Positions 53,949 through 62,941 of a DNA stretch of 64,000 nt are shown here, in pieces. The stretch lies in contig NZ_AP014583.1 in NCBI RefSeq assembly GCF_000828715.1, positions 1,238,001 to 1,302,000 on the forward strand. The letters are read 5' to 3'. Every line of letters begins with the position of its first letter. Positions within the stretch are counted from its first letter, which is position 1. The stretch is from Winogradskyella sp. PG-2 (lineage in GTDB: Bacteria > Bacteroidota > Bacteroidia > Flavobacteriales > Flavobacteriaceae). The notes beneath the pieces are model-generated. The model saw only the letters and a program-made list of their open reading frames with translations. It did not search any database and was not told the DNA's origin. Made by a program: the position numbers and the translations under genes.

Positions 53949-53970
53949 TTGTTAACAAGTTGTTAACAAG
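53949..53970. repeat. Tandem palindromic 11-base repeats between the two tiny Cys/His genes
   Basis: TTGTTAACAAG occurs twice head to tail immediately after the stop of copy 1. Each contains the perfect palindrome TTGTTAACAA; the centres are 11 bases (one helical turn) apart. It looks like a tandem operator ahead of copy 2. Confidence 0.7.
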
Positions 53971-54031
53971 TCAATTTCATATATTTAAGTCCCTGTTTAG
54001 ACTTAATCCCTATTAGACGACTAGCTAAAAA

Positions 54032-54262
54032 ATGAAAAACGTTTACTGCTCACTATTTGGTCACGACTATAAAGTCTCCAAAAACATCACTTACCATGTA
54101 AGAGAATACAAGTGCAAAAATTGCAAATCTGAAATGACAATTGATGGTAATGGAAAGTTTATTCCATTGACACCAAAATTCAAAGAAATTAATTCCGTTT
54201 TAAATCGTGTTCACAACAAACGATTAGAGAAAGGTCAAAAGATTTTGATGATTAACCCTTAA
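54032..54262 (+). CDS. Tiny Cys/His (zinc-ribbon-like) protein, copy 2
   Basis: 76 residues. VYCSLFGHDYKV with Cys6 and His11, then Cys28 and Cys31 in YKCKNCKS; the spacing is identical to copy 1. The tail IDGNGKFIPLTPKFKEINSVLNRVHNKRL is clearly homologous to copy 1. Its end overlaps the convergent thiL gene by 11 bases. Function unknown. Confidence 0.75.
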   Translation: MKNVYCSLFGHDYKVSKNITYHVREYKCKNCKSEMTIDGNGKFIPLTPKFKEINSVLNRVHNKRLEKGQKILMINP

Positions 54263-55298
54263 GTGCATTCCAACCCTTTGCAATTATAGGAATTTTAGTT
54301 TCTCCTCTTGTTACAAGATACATGCCTCTGTCTTCATCTGTCATATAACCAATTACTGTAAGATTTGGGTTTCCTTTAATCTTAGGAAAATCTTCTTGAG
54401 AAATGGTCATCAATAATTCATAATCTTCTCCACCACTTAACGCAATAGTTGTACTATCTATATTGAATTCTTCACAAGTAGAAATTACTTGCGGATCTAA
54501 AGGTATTTTATCCTCATAAACATCTACACCAACTTTACTTTGTTTACATAAATGAATAACTTCAGAGGACAAACCATCGCTAATATCAATCATACTCGTT
54601 GGTTTTACTTTGAGTTCTTTTAATAACTCAATAATATCTTTACGAGCTTCTGGTTTTAATTGACGCTCTACAATGTATGAGTACATTGATAAATCTGGTT
54701 GATTATTAGGATTAACCTTAAAGACTTCTTTTTCGCGTTCTAAAACCTGTAATCCCATGTAAGCACCACCAATATCACCTGTTACTACTAATAAGTCATT
54801 TGGCTTTGCTCCAGACCTTAAGACTTCATCTCCTTTTTCAATATCGCCAATGGCAGTTACGGAAATAATTAATCCAGATGTTGAAGACGTAGTATCTCCG
54901 CCTACAACATCAACATTATATAATTTTGCGGCAGTTGCAATACCTGCATACAACTCCTCTAAAGCTTCTAAAGGAAAACGATTAGAAACCGCTATAGAAA
55001 CTGTAACCTGAGTTGCCAGGGCATTCATAGCATAAATATCAGATAAATTAACCACTACAGCTTTATAACCTAAATGTTTAAGTGGTACATAACTCAAATC
55101 AAAATGTACACCTTCTACTAATAAGTCAGTAGACACCAAGACTTGTTTTTTGCCATAATTCAATACAGCTGCATCATCACCAATGCTTTTAACAGTAGAC
55201 TTCTGTGTAACTTTAAAATGTTGAGTTAGGTGTTCAATTAACTTAAATTCACCTAATTCACTCAGCTGTGTACGTTGAGGATTTTTATCTTCTATCAT
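54252..55298 (-). CDS. thiL: Thiamine-monophosphate kinase
   Basis: 348 residues. Makes thiamine diphosphate from thiamine phosphate with ATP. AIR-synthase-like fold with SIGDDAAVLNYG (ATP/Mg loop), STDLLVEGVHFDL, NLSDIYAMNA and VVGGDTTSS, and the C-terminal SGGEDYELL and WNAL ends of the family. Slightly longer N-terminus than E. coli. The ATG at 55298 lies four bases after a -7 box. Convergent with copy 2 of the tiny Cys/His family. Confidence 0.96.
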   Translation of the reverse strand: MIEDKNPQRTQLSELGEFKLIEHLTQHFKVTQKSTVKSIGDDAAVLNYGKKQVLVSTDLLVEGVHFDLSYVPLKHLGYKAVVVNLSDIYAMNALATQVTVSIAVSNRFPLEALEELYAGIATAAKLYNVDVVGGDTTSSTSGLIISVTAIGDIEKGDEVLRSGAKPNDLLVVTGDIGGAYMGLQVLEREKEVFKVNPNNQPDLSMYSYIVERQLKPEARKDIIELLKELKVKPTSMIDISDGLSSEVIHLCKQSKVGVDVYEDKIPLDPQVISTCEEFNIDSTTIALSGGEDYELLMTISQEDFPKIKGNPNLTVIGYMTDEDRGMYLVTRGETKIPIIAKGWNALKG

Positions 55299-55302
55299 GT
55301 TG

Positions 55303-55331
55303 CAAAAATATTCCCTTTTATCAAATACAAA
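55303..55331 (-). promoter_or_regulatory. thiL promoter with leaderless geometry
   Basis: Minus strand TTTG (55328-55331), 17 bases, TATTTTTG (55303-55310), four bases before the ATG. Transcription should begin at the start codon. Confidence 0.6.
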
Positions 55332-55406
55332 GGTAATATCTACGTTAATTATAACAGGATTTTATAACAGAAATAAAATTTACTGTAAATTGCTAAAAAA
55401 AAGCTT

Positions 55407-56852
55407 ATGAAGTTCAATGCCCTAAACAAAGCACTTCTCATTTGCATATCTGTTCTTTTAGTTTGTAGCTGTAACGACGAACGCCTTCCTGAAGCTAACA
55501 CAGATATAGATGGTGATACTGTTTTAAATGCTTTTGACAATTGTCCTAATAACACCAACCTTGATCAATTAGATTCCGATAATGATGGTGAAGGAAATGC
55601 TTGTGATTCTGATGATGATAATGATGGTATTTTAGACGAGAATGATAATTGTCCATTAGTTCCAAACCCAAATCAAGAAGATGGAGATAATGATGGCATA
55701 GGTGATGTTTGTGATGACAATACTATCGTTCCTCAATTTCCTTGTGTTAATGGTTTTGCTAATGGTTACCCTTGTGATGGTTTCGATTTAATGAGTGAAA
55801 TTCCTATTGAGATACTTGGCGGTCCTGGTGCAGAAGGTAATGATTCATGGGGCTGGACAGATCCTGAAACAGGAAATGAGTATGCCTTAATCGGAGCAAC
55901 AACAAGTGCTGCATTTGTGGATATAACTGATTCTTCAGATCCAATCTTTTTAGGTAGACTGCCAACAGCTACCGAAAATAGTTTGTGGAGAGACATTAAA
56001 GTTTACAATAATCACGCCTTTATAGTAAGTGAGGCTGATGGTCATGGCATGCAAGTCTTTGACTTAACAAGATTAAGAAACGTCGCTAACCCACCTGAAA
56101 CCTTTACTGCAGATGCTACCTATAATGGTTTTGGGAGTGCTCATAATATTGTTATTAATGAAAACAGTGGCTTTGCCTATGCTGTTGGATCTGACACCTT
56201 TAATGGTGGGCCTCATTTTGTAAATATTCAAAACCCAACCAATCCAGTTGCAGCTGGTGGTTATGCTGATGATGCTTATTCTCATGATGCTCAAGTAGTA
56301 ACTTACAATGGACCAGATTTAGATCATACTGGTAAAGAAATCCTAATCGGTAGTAACGAAGACCAAGTAGTTATTGTAGATGTTACTGACAAAAATGCTC
56401 CTGTTCGAATTTCTACAATAGATTACAGTAATATTGGGTATACACACCAAGGTTGGTTTACAGAGAACATGGAGTACTTTTTACTTGGTGATGAAGTAGA
56501 TGAAATTGATTTTGGAGTGAATTCAAGAACAATTGTTTTCGATTTTATCGATTTAGACAACCCTGTTTTCCATATGGAATATCTTGGACCAACTGGTGCT
56601 ATTGATCATAATGGATACGTTGTGGGTAACACATTTTATATCGCAAATTACACTGCTGGAATTCGCGCTGTAGATATTTCTAGTATTGGTTCAGGAACTA
56701 TGATAGAGACTGGTTCTTTTGATACATACATTCCAGATAATAGTACTAGTTTTCATGGTGCTTGGAATATTTATCCCTTTTTTGAAAGCGGAAATATCAT
56801 TGTTAGTGATATAGAAGGTGGAATGCTGATTATTAAACTAAGTAATGATTAG
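55407..56852 (+). CDS. Choice-of-anchor B lipoprotein with thrombospondin type 3 repeats
   Basis: 481 residues. Lipoprotein signal with Cys in LLVCSCNDE. Residues about 30-100 hold thrombospondin type 3 calcium-binding repeats ([54 protein letters not shown]). Residues about 110-480 are the choice-of-anchor B domain, a LVIVD-type propeller ([54 protein letters not shown] end). Probably surface-exposed and calcium-stabilised. The next gene starts four bases after its stop, so they form an operon. Confidence 0.85.
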   Translation: MKFNALNKALLICISVLLVCSCNDERLPEANTDIDGDTVLNAFDNCPNNTNLDQLDSDNDGEGNACDSDDDNDGILDENDNCPLVPNPNQEDGDNDGIGDVCDDNTIVPQFPCVNGFANGYPCDGFDLMSEIPIEILGGPGAEGNDSWGWTDPETGNEYALIGATTSAAFVDITDSSDPIFLGRLPTATENSLWRDIKVYNNHAFIVSEADGHGMQVFDLTRLRNVANPPETFTADATYNGFGSAHNIVINENSGFAYAVGSDTFNGGPHFVNIQNPTNPVAAGGYADDAYSHDAQVVTYNGPDLDHTGKEILIGSNEDQVVIVDVTDKNAPVRISTIDYSNIGYTHQGWFTENMEYFLLGDEVDEIDFGVNSRTIVFDFIDLDNPVFHMEYLGPTGAIDHNGYVVGNTFYIANYTAGIRAVDISSIGSGTMIETGSFDTYIPDNSTSFHGAWNIYPFFESGNIIVSDIEGGMLIIKLSND

Positions 56853-56855
56853 GAT

Positions 56856-58193
56856 ATGAGATGGATTAACAAGTATAGTTTAGTCTTTTTTGTATGTCTT
56901 ATGACATGTCAATCAAATGATGATAATTCAACTGATGGGCAGTTTAGAGGTATTGTAGATTGGTCTCAAACTATTGGAGGTACTGATGAAGATTTTGGCT
57001 TATCAATCATAGAAACTACAAGTGGTAATATTGGAATATTAGGTCATACAAAAAGTAGCGATGGAGATATTATCGATAAATCGCTACCCGGAAATGACTA
57101 CTGGTTTACAACTTTGGATATTAATGGAAATATCATTTTAAATAAAACTTATGGTGGTTCAGGTGATGACAGAGGACAAGCATTAGTACAAACAAATGAT
57201 GGTGGTTTTGCTATGGCTGGCTATAGTATGAGTAGTGATGGGGATGTAAGTAATAATGAAGGCTTTCACGATAATTGGCTTATAAAAACAGACATACAAG
57301 GTAATCTAATTTGGGAAAAGAGCTTTGGATTTTCAGGACACGATCATGCCTATGCTTTAACTCAAACTAATGATAATGGATTCTTTATGGCTGGTTTTTT
57401 AGACGTCACAGCATCAGGTGGTCTAGGTAATACTAATAAAAACCTTAATACTACAGCTAAACATGGCATTGGTGAATTTTGGTGCCATAAATTAGATAGC
57501 CAAGGAAACATTCAGTGGCAACGCTTTTTTGGTGGATCTGCAAATGATAGAGCTTTTGATGTTTTACAAACAAATGATGGAGGTTATCTATTAACTGGGT
57601 ATTCTGAAAGTGGTGATTTTGACATCACAGATAGTAAAGGATCATACGATTATTGGGTGCTAAAACTCAACTCTTCTGGAGATTTGTTGTGGCAAAAATC
57701 TTTTGGGGGCTCGGGTATTGATCAAGCACGTAAGCTTATTAAAACAGATGACAACAGCTATATTATTGTTGGTAATTCATTTAGCGATGATATTGATATT
57801 GCATCAAATTATGGTGGCTCAGATTACTGGATTATAAAGATTGATGATTTGGGTGATATTATCTGGAAGAAGAATTATGGTGGTTCAAACTTTGATTATG
57901 CTACAAGTATAAAGAAAAGTAAAGATGGCTTTGTGCTCTGTGGTTATTCTAAAAGTAATGATACACATTTAAATGTCAATTATGGTGATAATGATTTTTG
58001 GGTCATAAAAATAAATGAGGATGGAGATTTATTGTGGCAAAAAAACTTTGGAGGCAGTGGATTAGATTTAGCTTATGATTTAATTGAAACATTAGATGGG
58101 CATATTTATGTAATTGGAGATACTGAAAGTAGTGATTATGATATTGAAGAGAACAAGGGAAGTAAGGATTTATTAGTGGTAAAAATCAAATAA
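56856..58193 (+). CDS. Surface lipoprotein with WQK-FGGSG beta-propeller-like repeats
   Basis: 445 residues. Lipoprotein signal with Cys in VCLMTCQSND. From residue 35 to the end about seven to eight repeats of roughly 50 residues: W-x-K-xFGGSxxDxAxxIxxTxDGGYxxxGxSxSxDGD-x-GxxDYWVIKLDxxG. Such repeats form large propellers and are frequent on flavobacterial surface proteins, often with a T9SS tail; here there is no T9SS domain and the lipid anchor replaces it. Function unknown, possibly cargo binding. Operon with the preceding lipoprotein. Confidence 0.78.
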   Translation: MRWINKYSLVFFVCLMTCQSNDDNSTDGQFRGIVDWSQTIGGTDEDFGLSIIETTSGNIGILGHTKSSDGDIIDKSLPGNDYWFTTLDINGNIILNKTYGGSGDDRGQALVQTNDGGFAMAGYSMSSDGDVSNNEGFHDNWLIKTDIQGNLIWEKSFGFSGHDHAYALTQTNDNGFFMAGFLDVTASGGLGNTNKNLNTTAKHGIGEFWCHKLDSQGNIQWQRFFGGSANDRAFDVLQTNDGGYLLTGYSESGDFDITDSKGSYDYWVLKLNSSGDLLWQKSFGGSGIDQARKLIKTDDNSYIIVGNSFSDDIDIASNYGGSDYWIIKIDDLGDIIWKKNYGGSNFDYATSIKKSKDGFVLCGYSKSNDTHLNVNYGDNDFWVIKINEDGDLLWQKNFGGSGLDLAYDLIETLDGHIYVIGDTESSDYDIEENKGSKDLLVVKIK

Positions 58194-58209
58194 TGCTAAT
58201 TTATTATAG

Positions 58210-58237
58210 TGCATTTCGTCGAAAAATAATGCATTTC
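58210..58237 (+). promoter_or_regulatory. Direct repeat TGCATTTC, two helical turns apart, upstream of copy 3
   Basis: TGCATTTC at 58210-58217 and 58230-58237, start to start 20 bases. This spacing suits a regulator that binds two direct half-sites on one face of DNA. The regulator is not known. Confidence 0.35.
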
Positions 58238-58291
58238 AACTTGTTTTAATTCATTTTTAATTAGATTGTTGTCCTTAAACCTACTAATAAA

Positions 58292-58528
58292 ATGAATTCT
58301 ACAATCCATAAATCATTACCATGCTCTGTTTTTGGTCATAATTATATAAAATCAAAAACCAACACAGACAACACCTCACAGCTTACATGCTCTCACTGTG
58401 ATATTATAGTAAATACAGACACTAAAGGTGATTTTGAATATTACAGTATTTCAAATAAAAATATTCACGAAACACTCCGACGCTTGTACCATATAAAACT
58501 TCGTTCGTACAAGCTTGCTTTTACCTAA
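58292..58528 (+). CDS. Tiny Cys/His (zinc-ribbon-like) protein, copy 3
   Basis: 78 residues. LPCSVFGHNYIK with Cys11 and His16, then Cys33 and Cys36 in LTCSHCDII, the same C-x4-H-x16-C-x2-C spacing as the two copies 4 kb upstream, although the remaining sequence is diverged. Tail NKNIHETLRRLYHIKLRS corresponds to NSALERIYNSRM of copy 1. Upstream of the suf operon, same direction, 116 bases from sufA, with its own upstream repeats. Function unknown. Confidence 0.7.
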   Translation: MNSTIHKSLPCSVFGHNYIKSKTNTDNTSQLTCSHCDIIVNTDTKGDFEYYSISNKNIHETLRRLYHIKLRSYKLAFT

Positions 58529-58605
58529 ATTTTTACATTACTAAAAACTATCAAATCATATCCTAATATAATGTTAGGTTATATGGTAAAAAGAGACTTA
58601 TATCG

Positions 58606-58634
58606 TATCTTTGCAAGATATTTAGAATATATCT
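58606..58634 (+). promoter_or_regulatory. suf promoter -7 box with inverted repeat over the start site
   Basis: TATCTTTG (58606-58613) fits TAnnTTTG. Immediately after it AGATAT-N7-ATATCT (58616-58634) covers the predicted transcription start, as an operator for an iron or Fe-S responsive repressor would. Confidence 0.5.
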
Positions 58635-58644
58635 ATATAAGAAT

Positions 58645-58974
58645 ATGATAAAAGTTTCTGATACAGCTAAAAAGAAAGTCGTTGAACTAATGACTGATGA
58701 TGGCTTCAACCCAACAACTGACTACGTTAGAGTTGGAGTAAAAAGTGGTGGATGCTCTGGTTTGTCTTATGACTTAAAATTTGACAACTCAAAAGCTGAA
58801 GAAGACAAAGTTTTTGAAGATAATGATGTGAAAATCATAGTTGATAAAAAGAGTTTCTTATACCTAATTGGTACAACATTAGAATATTCTGGTGGATTAA
58901 ACGGAACAGGTTTCGTTTTCAACAATCCAAATGCCAACCGAACTTGTGGTTGTGGTGAATCATTTTCACTTTAA
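58645..58974 (+). CDS. sufA: A-type iron-sulfur carrier, SufA/IscA/HesB family
   Basis: 109 residues. Three conserved cysteines: Cys37 in SGGCSGLSY, Cys101 and Cys103 in TCGCGESF, which hold a transferable Fe-S cluster. Cytoplasmic. First gene of the suf operon, 15 bases before sufB. Small A-type proteins may be named erpA, iscA or sufA; position in the operon favours sufA. Confidence 0.93.
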   Translation: MIKVSDTAKKKVVELMTDDGFNPTTDYVRVGVKSGGCSGLSYDLKFDNSKAEEDKVFEDNDVKIIVDKKSFLYLIGTTLEYSGGLNGTGFVFNNPNANRTCGCGESFSL

Positions 58975-58989
58975 AAAATTAAAACGAGC

Positions 58990-60438
58990 ATGTCAAAATA
59001 TACTGAAGACGATTTAAGGGAAGAATTAAAAACCAAAGAATACGAATACGGTTTTTTTACAGATATAGAATCTGAGACTTTTCCTGTTGGATTAAATGAA
59101 GATATCGTTAGAGCTATTTCTAAGAAAAAAGAAGAGCCCGAATGGATGACGGAATGGAGATTAGATGCCTTTAAGGTCTGGAAAGAAATGGCTGAACCAG
59201 ATTGGGCAAATGTAAATTACGAAAAACCAGATTTTCAATCTATAGCTTATTATTCAGCACCTGTTGCAGTTGATCCAAACAAAACATTGGACGATGTAGA
59301 TCCAGATTTATTAGCCATGTATAAGAAATTAGGAATTTCTGTAGATGAGCAAAAGAAGATGAACAATATTGCTATGGATATTGTTGTAGATTCTGTTTCT
59401 GTTGCAACTACGTTCAAAAAAACATTAGCTGAAAAGGGTATTATTTTTATGCCTATTTCTGAAGCTATACAGGAACATCCAGAATTAGTAAAAAAATATA
59501 TTGGCACAATTGTACCCACAAAAGACAACTTCTATGCAGCTTTAAACTCTGCGGTATTTAGTGATGGTTCATTCTGTTACATTCCAAAAGGTGTAAAATG
59601 CCCAATGGAATTATCAACTTACTTTAGAATTAATCAAGGTGGTACTGGTCAGTTTGAAAGAACTTTAGTAATTGCTGATGAAGGAAGTTATGTCTCTTAT
59701 CTAGAAGGTTGTACAGCACCAAGTCGAGATGAAAATCAATTACACGCGGCTGTTGTTGAATTAATTGCTCGAGATGATGCTGAAATAAAATATTCAACCG
59801 TACAAAACTGGTATCCTGGTAATACAGAAGGTAAAGGTGGTGTCTATAATTTCGTTACAAAAAGAGGGCTTTGTGAAAAAAACGCAAAAATATCTTGGAC
59901 ACAAGTTGAGACGGGTTCTGCCGTAACATGGAAATACCCAAGTTGTATTTTAAAAGGTGATAATTCAGTTGGTGAATTTTATTCAATTGCTGTTACCAAT
60001 AATTATCAGCAAGCCGATACTGGCACAAAAATGATTCACTTAGGTAAGAGTACAAAATCAACTATTATTTCTAAAGGAATTTCAGCTGGTAAATCTCAAA
60101 ACTCATATCGTGGATTAGTGCAAATTAATTCGCGTGCAGACAATGCTCGTAACTTTTCACAATGTGATAGTTTACTAATGGGTAATGAATGTGGAGCACA
60201 TACCTTCCCTTACATTGAAGCTAAAAATAAATCAGCACAAATAGAACACGAAGCTACAACAAGTAAAATTGGTGAAGATCAGATCTTCTATTGCAATCAA
60301 AGAGGTATAGATACCGAAAAAGCAATTGCCCTTATAGTTAATGGATTTAGCAAAGAAGTCCTAAACAAATTACCAATGGAATTTGCTGTAGAGGCTCAAA
60401 AACTATTAGAAATTAGCCTTGAAGGTTCTGTCGGATAA
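58990..60438 (+). CDS. sufB: Fe-S cluster assembly scaffold SufB
   Basis: 482 residues, full length for the family. Beta-helical core with [47 protein letters not shown] and [17 protein letters not shown]. Forms the SufBC2D complex that builds Fe-S clusters with sulfur from SufS. 15 bases after sufA. Confidence 0.97.
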   Translation: MSKYTEDDLREELKTKEYEYGFFTDIESETFPVGLNEDIVRAISKKKEEPEWMTEWRLDAFKVWKEMAEPDWANVNYEKPDFQSIAYYSAPVAVDPNKTLDDVDPDLLAMYKKLGISVDEQKKMNNIAMDIVVDSVSVATTFKKTLAEKGIIFMPISEAIQEHPELVKKYIGTIVPTKDNFYAALNSAVFSDGSFCYIPKGVKCPMELSTYFRINQGGTGQFERTLVIADEGSYVSYLEGCTAPSRDENQLHAAVVELIARDDAEIKYSTVQNWYPGNTEGKGGVYNFVTKRGLCEKNAKISWTQVETGSAVTWKYPSCILKGDNSVGEFYSIAVTNNYQQADTGTKMIHLGKSTKSTIISKGISAGKSQNSYRGLVQINSRADNARNFSQCDSLLMGNECGAHTFPYIEAKNKSAQIEHEATTSKIGEDQIFYCNQRGIDTEKAIALIVNGFSKEVLNKLPMEFAVEAQKLLEISLEGSVG

Positions 60439-60449
60439 ACACATTAATA

Positions 60450-60857
60450 ATGAAAAAAGTACATCTTATAATCATTTTAACTTTAGTTGTTTTTGCTTGC
60501 AAAAATGAAACTAAGTCAGAGGTAAATTTAGAGGAAAATCGTGCTAAATCTTATGATGCAAATGATGGTTTTGTAACCATGAAAGGTGAGTTTGTTTATT
60601 ATGCTGATGCTGCTGTTTTTCAAACTGCAACTGAAATCTATGGAGTCGTTATTGACGAAAACATGCACCAATTAGACGAGCAAGTAAAAGCATTCAAAAA
60701 AGAAGATACTGATATGGTTCCTGTGACTGTTAGAGTGAGAAAATTTGAAAAAGCTGAGGGTGAAGAAGGCTGGCAACACCTTGTTGAAATAAAAGAAATA
60801 TTAAAAATAGAAGCATCAGATCCGAACAAAGGAGACGTTATAAAACTAGGAAATTAA
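60450..60857 (+). CDS. Lipoprotein of unknown function embedded in the suf operon
   Basis: 135 residues. Lipoprotein signal with Cys in [10 protein letters not shown]. The mature part ([44 protein letters not shown]...) looks like a small beta-barrel domain similar in feel to NlpE-type lipoproteins, but I cannot assign a family. It lies 11 bases after sufB and five before sufC, so it must be co-expressed with the cluster machinery although it would be on the other side of the inner membrane. Possible copper or redox sensing is speculation. Confidence 0.8.
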   Translation: MKKVHLIIILTLVVFACKNETKSEVNLEENRAKSYDANDGFVTMKGEFVYYADAAVFQTATEIYGVVIDENMHQLDEQVKAFKKEDTDMVPVTVRVRKFEKAEGEEGWQHLVEIKEILKIEASDPNKGDVIKLGN

Positions 60858-60862
60858 AGACA

Positions 60863-61615
60863 ATGTTAAAAATAAATAACTTACACGCAAGTGTAGAAGA
60901 TAAAGGGATTCTAAAAGGAATTAATCTAGAGGTTAAAGCTGGAGAAGTACATGCTATAATGGGACCTAATGGTTCTGGTAAAAGTACATTAGCTTCAGTA
61001 ATTGCTGGTAAAGAAGAATATGAAGTTACTGAAGGTAATATTCTTCTTAACAATGAAGATATCGAAGAATTAGCGGCAGAGGAACGTGCTCATAAAGGTG
61101 TGTTTTTATCATTTCAATATCCTGTAGAAATTCCTGGAGTTAGTGTGACTAACTTTATGAAAACTGCTATTAACGAAACTCGTAAAGCCAAGGGTTTAGA
61201 AGATATGCCAGCTAATGAAATGCTGAAGTTAATTCGCGAGAAATCTGAAATGTTAGAGATTGACCGCAAATTCTTATCACGTTCTTTAAATGAAGGATTT
61301 TCTGGAGGAGAGAAGAAACGAAATGAAATTTTTCAGATGGCTATGTTAGAGCCAAAACTGGCCATCTTAGATGAAACAGATTCTGGTTTAGATATCGATG
61401 CTCTTCGTATTGTAGCTAATGGAGTTAATAAATTAAAATCTAAGGATAATGCTGTGATTGTTATTACGCATTATCAACGTTTATTAGATTATATAGTGCC
61501 TGATTATGTTCATGTTTTACACAATGGTAAAATTGTGAAATCAGGAACTGCAGAATTAGCTCATGAATTAGAAGCTAAAGGCTACGATTGGATTAAGGAA
61601 GAAGTAAACGCTTAA
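60863..61615 (+). CDS. sufC: Fe-S assembly ATPase SufC
   Basis: 250 residues. ABC ATPase: Walker [10 protein letters not shown] (34-42), signature [11 protein letters not shown], Walker [13 protein letters not shown], His switch ITHYQRLL. The FSGGEKKR form with KKR is specific for SufC. Soluble; drives conformational change of SufB and SufD. Five bases after the embedded lipoprotein gene. Confidence 0.98.
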   Translation: MLKINNLHASVEDKGILKGINLEVKAGEVHAIMGPNGSGKSTLASVIAGKEEYEVTEGNILLNNEDIEELAAEERAHKGVFLSFQYPVEIPGVSVTNFMKTAINETRKAKGLEDMPANEMLKLIREKSEMLEIDRKFLSRSLNEGFSGGEKKRNEIFQMAMLEPKLAILDETDSGLDIDALRIVANGVNKLKSKDNAVIVITHYQRLLDYIVPDYVHVLHNGKIVKSGTAELAHELEAKGYDWIKEEVNA

Positions 61616-61627
61616 CACATAAGCAGA

Positions 61628-62941
61628 ATGGAATTAAAAGAAAAGTTAGTGTCGTCATTTATGGCGTTTGAAAATAGTGTTGATGTCGATTCTCCTATAC
61701 ACGATATTCGTACAGAAGCTATAAAGACTTTTGAAACTGAAGGTTTCCCTACTAAACGACAAGAGGCTTGGAAATACACGTCGTTGAATTCTGTTTTAAA
61801 ACACGACTACAGCGTTTTTCCAAAACACGAAAATGCTCTAGAGTATAAGGATGTAAAGAAGTATTTTATACATGAAATTGATTGTTATAAAATCATTTTT
61901 ATTGACGGGAAATATTCTTCTCACCTATCACAAACAACTCATGATGGGATCGATGTTTGCTTAATGTCTTCAGCATTATCAAAGCCAAAATATAGATTGA
62001 TTATTGAAAACTATTTCAATAAAATTGCACCTAAAGATGGTTTATCATCTTTGAATACAGCGTTTTCTGCTGAAGGTGCATACATTCATATTCCAAAGAA
62101 TAAGTTGGCTGCGAAACCAATACAAATTATTCATTTTTCTACTGGTAATGAAGCTGCATTAATGTTGCAGCCAAGAAACTTGGTGGTGGTTGATGAGAAT
62201 TCTCATGTTCAGATTATAGAACGTCATCAAAGCTTAACTGATAATCCTGTTTTAACAAACAGTGTTACTGAAATTTTTGCAAATAAGCGCGCTATTGTAG
62301 ACTACTATAAGATTCAAAACGATAATGAAAATGCTACGTTAGTTGATAATACGTTTGTAAATCAAAGGCAAGAAAGCATAGCAAAAGTACACACCTTTTC
62401 TTTTGGTGGTAAATTAATACGTAATAACCTCAACTTTTATCAAAATGGAGAACGTATCGATTCTACAATGAAAGGTATTACCATCATTGGAAATAAACAA
62501 CATGTAGATCATAATACTCTAGTTCATCATATTGAGCCAAACTGTGAAAGTCATCAAGATTACAAAGGCATTTTTGATGATAAATCGACTGGTGTTTTTA
62601 ATGGTAAAGTTTTAGTAGAAAAGGAAGCTCAAAAAACAAATGCATTTCAAGCTAATAATAATATTTTGATTAGCGACAAAGCTAGTATTAATACTAAACC
62701 ACAGTTAGAGATTTTTGCAGATGATGTAAAATGTTCGCATGGTTGTACCATTGGTCAATTAGATGAAAGTGCAATGTTTTATTTGCGTTCTCGTGGTATT
62801 CCAGAAAAAGAAGCAAGAGCTTTGTTAATGTTTGCGTTTAGTAATAACGTTTTAGACTCTGTAAATATTCCTGCAATTAAAAACAGAATTACCAAGATTA
62901 TTGCCAATAAATTAGGTGTTAATATTGGGTTTGACTTATAA
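61628..62941 (+). CDS. sufD: Fe-S assembly protein SufD
   Basis: 437 residues. SufB paralogue: RQEAWKYTSLN at the N-terminus (residues about 43-53) and KCSHGCTIGQLDESAMFYLRSRGIPEKEAR at the C-terminus are SufD hallmarks. Partner of SufB and SufC, needed for iron entry. 12 bases after sufC, directly joined to sufS. Confidence 0.97.
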   Translation: MELKEKLVSSFMAFENSVDVDSPIHDIRTEAIKTFETEGFPTKRQEAWKYTSLNSVLKHDYSVFPKHENALEYKDVKKYFIHEIDCYKIIFIDGKYSSHLSQTTHDGIDVCLMSSALSKPKYRLIIENYFNKIAPKDGLSSLNTAFSAEGAYIHIPKNKLAAKPIQIIHFSTGNEAALMLQPRNLVVVDENSHVQIIERHQSLTDNPVLTNSVTEIFANKRAIVDYYKIQNDNENATLVDNTFVNQRQESIAKVHTFSFGGKLIRNNLNFYQNGERIDSTMKGITIIGNKQHVDHNTLVHHIEPNCESHQDYKGIFDDKSTGVFNGKVLVEKEAQKTNAFQANNNILISDKASINTKPQLEIFADDVKCSHGCTIGQLDESAMFYLRSRGIPEKEARALLMFAFSNNVLDSVNIPAIKNRITKIIANKLGVNIGFDL

